This document shows positions 33,782 through 36,905 of a DNA stretch of 36,905 bases, piece after piece. Made by a program: the position numbers and the translations under genes. The stretch is from Zoogloeaceae bacterium (GTDB lineage: Bacteria; Pseudomonadota; Gammaproteobacteria; Burkholderiales; Rhodocyclaceae). The stretch covers positions 1 to 36,905 of the forward strand of contig JAEUNY010000132.1 in NCBI GenBank assembly GCA_016791005.1, in the 5' to 3' direction. Numbering within the stretch: position 1 is the first letter of the stretch; every line of letters starts with the position of its first letter. Below the pieces are notes generated by a model. That model was not told the origin of the DNA, did not search any database, and saw nothing but the letters and a program-made list of their open reading frames with translations.

Positions 33782-35284
33782 GTGGAATTTACCATAAAGA
33801 CCGGGGCCCCAGAAAAGCTCAAGACTTCCTGCCTGGTGGTGGGGGTGCTGGACGGAGAACGACTCGCCCCGCCCGCTGCCGACCTCGACAAGGCTACCGG
33901 TGGCGCTCTGGCTTCCATTCTGGCGACCGGTGACCTCGGCGCCAAGGCAGGGGCCACGCTGCTTGTCCACAACATCCCCGGGGTGGCGGCCCCCCGCTTG
34001 CTCCTGGTCAGCCTCGGCAAAGCCGACGCCCTGGGTGAAAAAGCCTATCGGGATGCGTTGTCGGGCGCCGCCAAGGCCTTGGCGAGCGGCCGAGCCGAGG
34101 ACGCCGGGGTCTGCCTCGTCGATGTCGAGGTGCCCGGCCGCAGCCCGGCCTGGAACATCCAGACCGCCACCCGCCTGCTCGCCGATGCCACCTACCGGTT
34201 CCAGGCCCCTGGGGTCGGTCAGAAGGAGGCCGACAAACCCCCTGGCGCCCGGGAGGTCACCCTTCTGACTCGCCACAAGGTCAGCGCCCGCCTGGAAACC
34301 GCCGTGCGACGCGGTCAAGCTGTGGCCGAGGGCATGGCCCTCGCGAAGGACCTCGGAAACCTGCCGGCCAATGTGTGCACGCCCACCTATCTGGCCGACA
34401 CTGCCCGCAAATTGAGCAAGGAGTTCAAGCTCAAGGTCGAAGTCCTCGAACGGGAGGACGCCGAAAAGCTCGCCATGGGCTCCTTCCTCTCCGTTGCGCA
34501 AGGCGCTCACGAGCCGCCAAAGTTCATCGTCGTCCACTACAAGGGGGCCAAGGGCAAGAGCCCCCCAGTGGTCCTGGTCGGCAAGGGCATCACCTTTGAC
34601 ACCGGCGGTATCTCCATCAAGCCCGCCGCCGAGATGGACGAGATGAAGTACGACATGTGCGGCGCCGCCAGCGTACTGGGCACCCTGAAGGCCGTCGCCC
34701 GCATGGCGCTCCCGATCAACGTGGTGGGCATCGTCCCCGCCACCGAAAACATGCCCGGCGGAGGCGCAACGCGCCCAGGGGACGTGGTCACTTCCATGTC
34801 CGGCCAGACTATCGAGATCCTCAATACCGACGCCGAGGGCCGCTTGGTGCTGTGCGACGCCCTGACCTACGCCGAGCGCTTCAAGCCGGCCTGCGTGATC
34901 GACATTGCCACCCTCACGGGCGCCTGCGTGGTGGCCCTGGGCAAGATCCCCAGCGGGCTCCTCGCCAATGACGACGCCCTGGCGGCCGAATTGGTGGCAC
35001 GGGGCACGGAATCCGGCGACCGGGTCTGGCAGATGCCGCTGTGGGAAGAATATCAGGAATTGCTGAAGAGCAATTTCGCCGACATGGCCAACATCGGCGG
35101 ACGCTACGCGGGCACCATCACCGCGGCGTGCTTCCTCGCCCGCTACACCAAGGCCTACAAATGGGCCCACCTCGACATTGCCGGCACGGCCTGGGTGTCT
35201 GGGGACGCCAAGGGCGCGACCGGCCGCCCGGTGCCGCTTTTGTCCGAATTCCTGATCGCCCGCAGTGACGCCGCGGCGGACTGA
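33782..35284 (+). CDS. pepA: Leucyl aminopeptidase (M17)
   Basis: 500 residues. VGKGITFDTGGISIKPAAEM and DMCGAASVLGTLKAV carry the metal-binding Lys/Asp; NTDAEGRLVLCDALTYAE is the M17 signature with catalytic Arg. Hexameric Mn/Zn peptidase; in E. coli PepA also binds DNA as a transcription and Xer recombination factor, which I cannot judge here. The start is GTG with AGGAG 6 nt upstream. holC follows directly. Confidence 0.97.
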   Translation: MEFTIKTGAPEKLKTSCLVVGVLDGERLAPPAADLDKATGGALASILATGDLGAKAGATLLVHNIPGVAAPRLLLVSLGKADALGEKAYRDALSGAAKALASGRAEDAGVCLVDVEVPGRSPAWNIQTATRLLADATYRFQAPGVGQKEADKPPGAREVTLLTRHKVSARLETAVRRGQAVAEGMALAKDLGNLPANVCTPTYLADTARKLSKEFKLKVEVLEREDAEKLAMGSFLSVAQGAHEPPKFIVVHYKGAKGKSPPVVLVGKGITFDTGGISIKPAAEMDEMKYDMCGAASVLGTLKAVARMALPINVVGIVPATENMPGGGATRPGDVVTSMSGQTIEILNTDAEGRLVLCDALTYAERFKPACVIDIATLTGACVVALGKIPSGLLANDDALAAELVARGTESGDRVWQMPLWEEYQELLKSNFADMANIGGRYAGTITAACFLARYTKAYKWAHLDIAGTAWVSGDAKGATGRPVPLLSEFLIARSDAAAD

Positions 35285-35291
35285 GCGCCCC

Positions 35292-35717
35292 TTGACGGAC
35301 GTCCATTTCTACCACGACGCGGAGGACCGGGTGGCCGCCGCCTGCCATTTCGCCGCCAAGGCCTGGAAAGCAGGACGCCAAGTGGCGGTTGCCGCCGCGG
35401 ACCCGGCCGAGCGTCAGCGGATCGATCAGTGGTTATGGACCGCGGATCCCCTTGCCTTCATTCCCCATGTGGCCAGCAGTTCCCCGCTCGCCGCCCAAAC
35501 CCCGATCCAACTCGGTGCCCCTGGCGATGTCTGGCCCCATGGCGACGTGCTGATCCACCTCGGCCAGGACGTTCCGGCGGAAGCCGATCACTTTGCCATG
35601 GTGGTGGAAGTCGTCGGCCGCAGCGAGGATGAACGCATCCCGGCCCGCCAGCGCTGGCGGGCCTATCAGGCCGCGGGCCACCGCCTGAGCGCCCACGGCC
35701 TTGGAACCCGGGACTGA
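35292..35717 (+). CDS. holC: DNA polymerase III chi subunit
   Basis: 141 residues. MTDVHFYHDAEDRVAAACHF, AKAWKAGRQVAVAA, ERQRIDQWLWT and DPLAFIPHV fit HolC, which links the clamp loader to SSB. The start is uncertain: TTG 35292 gives the family N-terminus, 7 nt past the pepA stop, while GTG 35265 overlaps pepA by 20 nt. pepA-holC-valS order is common in proteobacteria. Confidence 0.85.
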   Translation: MTDVHFYHDAEDRVAAACHFAAKAWKAGRQVAVAAADPAERQRIDQWLWTADPLAFIPHVASSSPLAAQTPIQLGAPGDVWPHGDVLIHLGQDVPAEADHFAMVVEVVGRSEDERIPARQRWRAYQAAGHRLSAHGLGTRD

Positions 35718-35718
35718 C

Positions 35719-36156
35719 ATGACCGATCCGCACCGCTCTCTGGACGACGATCCGCTGCCGGAAGAGATCGAGACCGCCGACGCCCTCCTCGATCAGGCCG
35801 ACGCACTGCTCCAGCGTCATCGCGGCGCTGGACGCATCATCACGGCCCTGGGCGATGACCTCAATTCCGAGGATCTCCCCCTGCTGACCGAAGTGGTCGA
35901 GGATCTGCCACCGCCCCGGGCGGTGTGCACTCCCCACCCCGATGGGGCCATCGAAGCGACCCGTACCCCCCCGGAATCTGCCCATCGAGTGTCCCTCGAC
36001 GACCTCGAGGCCTGGCTTGCGGAGGCCCTGCCACCCATCCTCGCCGAGGAAATCGAATCCCTCACCCATCGGCTGCAATCCCGCCTCCTTGCCGCCCTGT
36101 CCACCCGCTTCGCCCAGGAAGACGACCCGACGGGTCACGACCAGCCGACGTCCTGA
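35719..36156 (+). CDS. Hypothetical acidic protein between holC and valS
   Basis: 145 residues, strongly acidic in the first half (DDDPLPEEIETADALLDQAD), with an amphipathic helical C-terminal part (LDDLEAWLAEALPPILAEEI, LTHRLQSRLLAALSTRFAQ). There is no membrane segment, signal or known motif. ATG 35719 follows the holC stop by one base, so it belongs to the pepA-holC unit. No function is proposed; the location hints at a link to replication or the clamp loader, but that is only context. Confidence 0.65.
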   Translation: MTDPHRSLDDDPLPEEIETADALLDQADALLQRHRGAGRIITALGDDLNSEDLPLLTEVVEDLPPPRAVCTPHPDGAIEATRTPPESAHRVSLDDLEAWLAEALPPILAEEIESLTHRLQSRLLAALSTRFAQEDDPTGHDQPTS

Positions 36157-36190
36157 CACCCCGGTGCCCGATTGGCTCCGAGGTATCCGC

Positions 36191-36196
36191 TATAAT
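36191..36196 (+). promoter_or_regulatory. Consensus -10 (TATAAT) upstream of valS
   Basis: TATAAT lies 26 nt before the valS ATG, followed by an AT-rich stretch with a run of seven T. No good -35 at 16-18 nt is seen. Confidence 0.5.
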
Positions 36197-36222
36197 TGTT
36201 ACTTTTTTTGTCACCGCCTCTG

Positions 36223-36905
36223 ATGATGGAACTCGCCAAGAGCTTCGAACCGGCGGACATCGAACGGCGCTGGTACCCCGAGTGGGAAACCCGCGGCTAC
36301 TTCGATGCCGGCCTCGACCAGAACAAGACCGACGCCTTCTGCATCCTGCTGCCGCCGCCCAATGTGACCGGCACCTTGCACATGGGTCACGGCTTCAACC
36401 AGACCATCATGGATGCCCTTACCCGCTTCCACCGCATGCGGGGCGACAACACCCTGTGGCAACCGGGTACCGACCACGCCGGCATCGCCACCCAGATCGT
36501 CGTTGAGCGCCAGCTGGACGCCCAGGGGATTTCCCGCCACGACCTCGGGAGGGAGCGCTTCCTGGAAAAAGTGTGGGAGTGGAAGGCCTACTCTGGCGGC
36601 ACCATCACCGGCCAGATGCGTCGGCTGGGCACCAGCCCGGACTGGAAGCGCGAGCGCTTCACCATGGACGCCGGCCTGTCCAAGGTGGTGACGGAAACCT
36701 TCGTGCACCTCTTCCGCGAGGGCCTGATCTACCGCGGCAAACGCCTGGTGAACTGGGATCCCAAGTTGGGCACGGCGGTCTCCGACCTCGAAGTGGTATC
36801 CGAGGAAGAGGACGGCTTTCTGTGGCACATCCTCTATCCCTTCTCCGGCGGGCCGATTGGCGGGCTCGCGGGCCTGACCGTGGCCACCACCCGTCCGGAA
36901 ACCCT
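36223..36905 (+). CDS. valS: Valyl-tRNA synthetase, N-terminal part (runs off the window)
   Basis: About 227 codons are present and there is no stop before the edge. [20 protein letters not shown] is the ValS N-terminus. [18 protein letters not shown] contains the class I HIGH motif (HMGH). [20 protein letters not shown] and [16 protein letters not shown] follow, and the sequence enters the editing domain at the end (TVATTRPET). Charges tRNA-Val with valine. ATG 36223 or 36226 could be the start; there is no clear Shine-Dalgarno. Confidence 0.96.
   Translation, partial: MMELAKSFEPADIERRWYPEWETRGYFDAGLDQNKTDAFCILLPPPNVTGTLHMGHGFNQTIMDALTRFHRMRGDNTLWQPGTDHAGIATQIVVERQLDAQGISRHDLGRERFLEKVWEWKAYSGGTITGQMRRLGTSPDWKRERFTMDAGLSKVVTETFVHLFREGLIYRGKRLVNWDPKLGTAVSDLEVVSEEEDGFLWHILYPFSGGPIGGLAGLTVATTRPET

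Noticed and set aside
33752-35170. 472-codon open frame on the minus strand across pepA
   Set aside because: It mirrors the well-supported pepA gene. Long antisense frames are expected in GC-rich DNA, and its translation is low-complexity Gly/Ala/His-rich with no family.

Overview
This window is a GC-rich chromosomal segment, most likely from a betaproteobacterium of the Rhodocyclales (Azoarcus/Thauera-like). The basis is the GC-rich codon usage, the protein character of MutS, PcnB, IlvI and others, and gene neighbourhoods familiar from that group: pcnB-folK-dNK-panB-panC, ilvI-ilvH-ilvC-pssA-leuA, rpsP-rimM-trmD-rplS, and pepA-holC-(orphan)-valS divergent from lptF-lptG. The species was not determined. 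No tRNA, rRNA or CRISPR array was seen.

Layout. Positions 1-139 are the right-hand end of an IS5-family insertion sequence. Positions 140-508 are AT-richer DNA with a decayed minus-strand ORF. Positions 509-5111 hold mutS and three tightly coupled genes: an exported phosphoesterase, a 90-residue orphan and an aminopropyltransferase-like protein. Positions 5183-9788 hold pcnB, folK, a DUF486 membrane protein, a deoxynucleoside kinase, panB and panC. Then come a two-CBS protein (9907-10350) and an orphan (10400-10846). On the minus strand, 10876-14539 is a compact operon transcribed cytochrome b561, SHP-type cytochrome c (DUF1924), diheme cytochrome c, response regulator, histidine kinase. A stand-alone GAF protein, pepN and an RDD membrane protein lie beyond it on the same strand. 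Positions 18626-24578 are the branched-chain amino acid block with pssA inside. DUF2069 and wrbA (minus) are divergent from a YihY/BrkB membrane protein, which overlaps tail to tail with a 504-residue PilZ-like protein. pyrF, the rpsP operon, lptF/lptG (minus), pepA, holC, an orphan and the start of valS complete the window.

How the genes work together. Most of the window is core metabolism and translation: mismatch repair, RNA polyadenylation, folate and pantothenate synthesis, valine/isoleucine/leucine synthesis, phosphatidylserine synthesis, pyrimidine synthesis, ribosome and tRNA maturation, LPS export and peptide turnover.

The most distinctive unit is the five-gene heme/two-component operon. 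Its promoter region carries CTTAAG-type half-sites with 11-bp periodicity, as used by PmrA/QseB-class regulators, and a perfect inverted repeat that contains the first gene's ribosome binding site. This suggests an autoregulated periplasmic system handling electrons, O2 or NO. The parts are known families. I do not claim a wholly new system, but the physiological role of this module is poorly defined and it is the best candidate here for follow-up.
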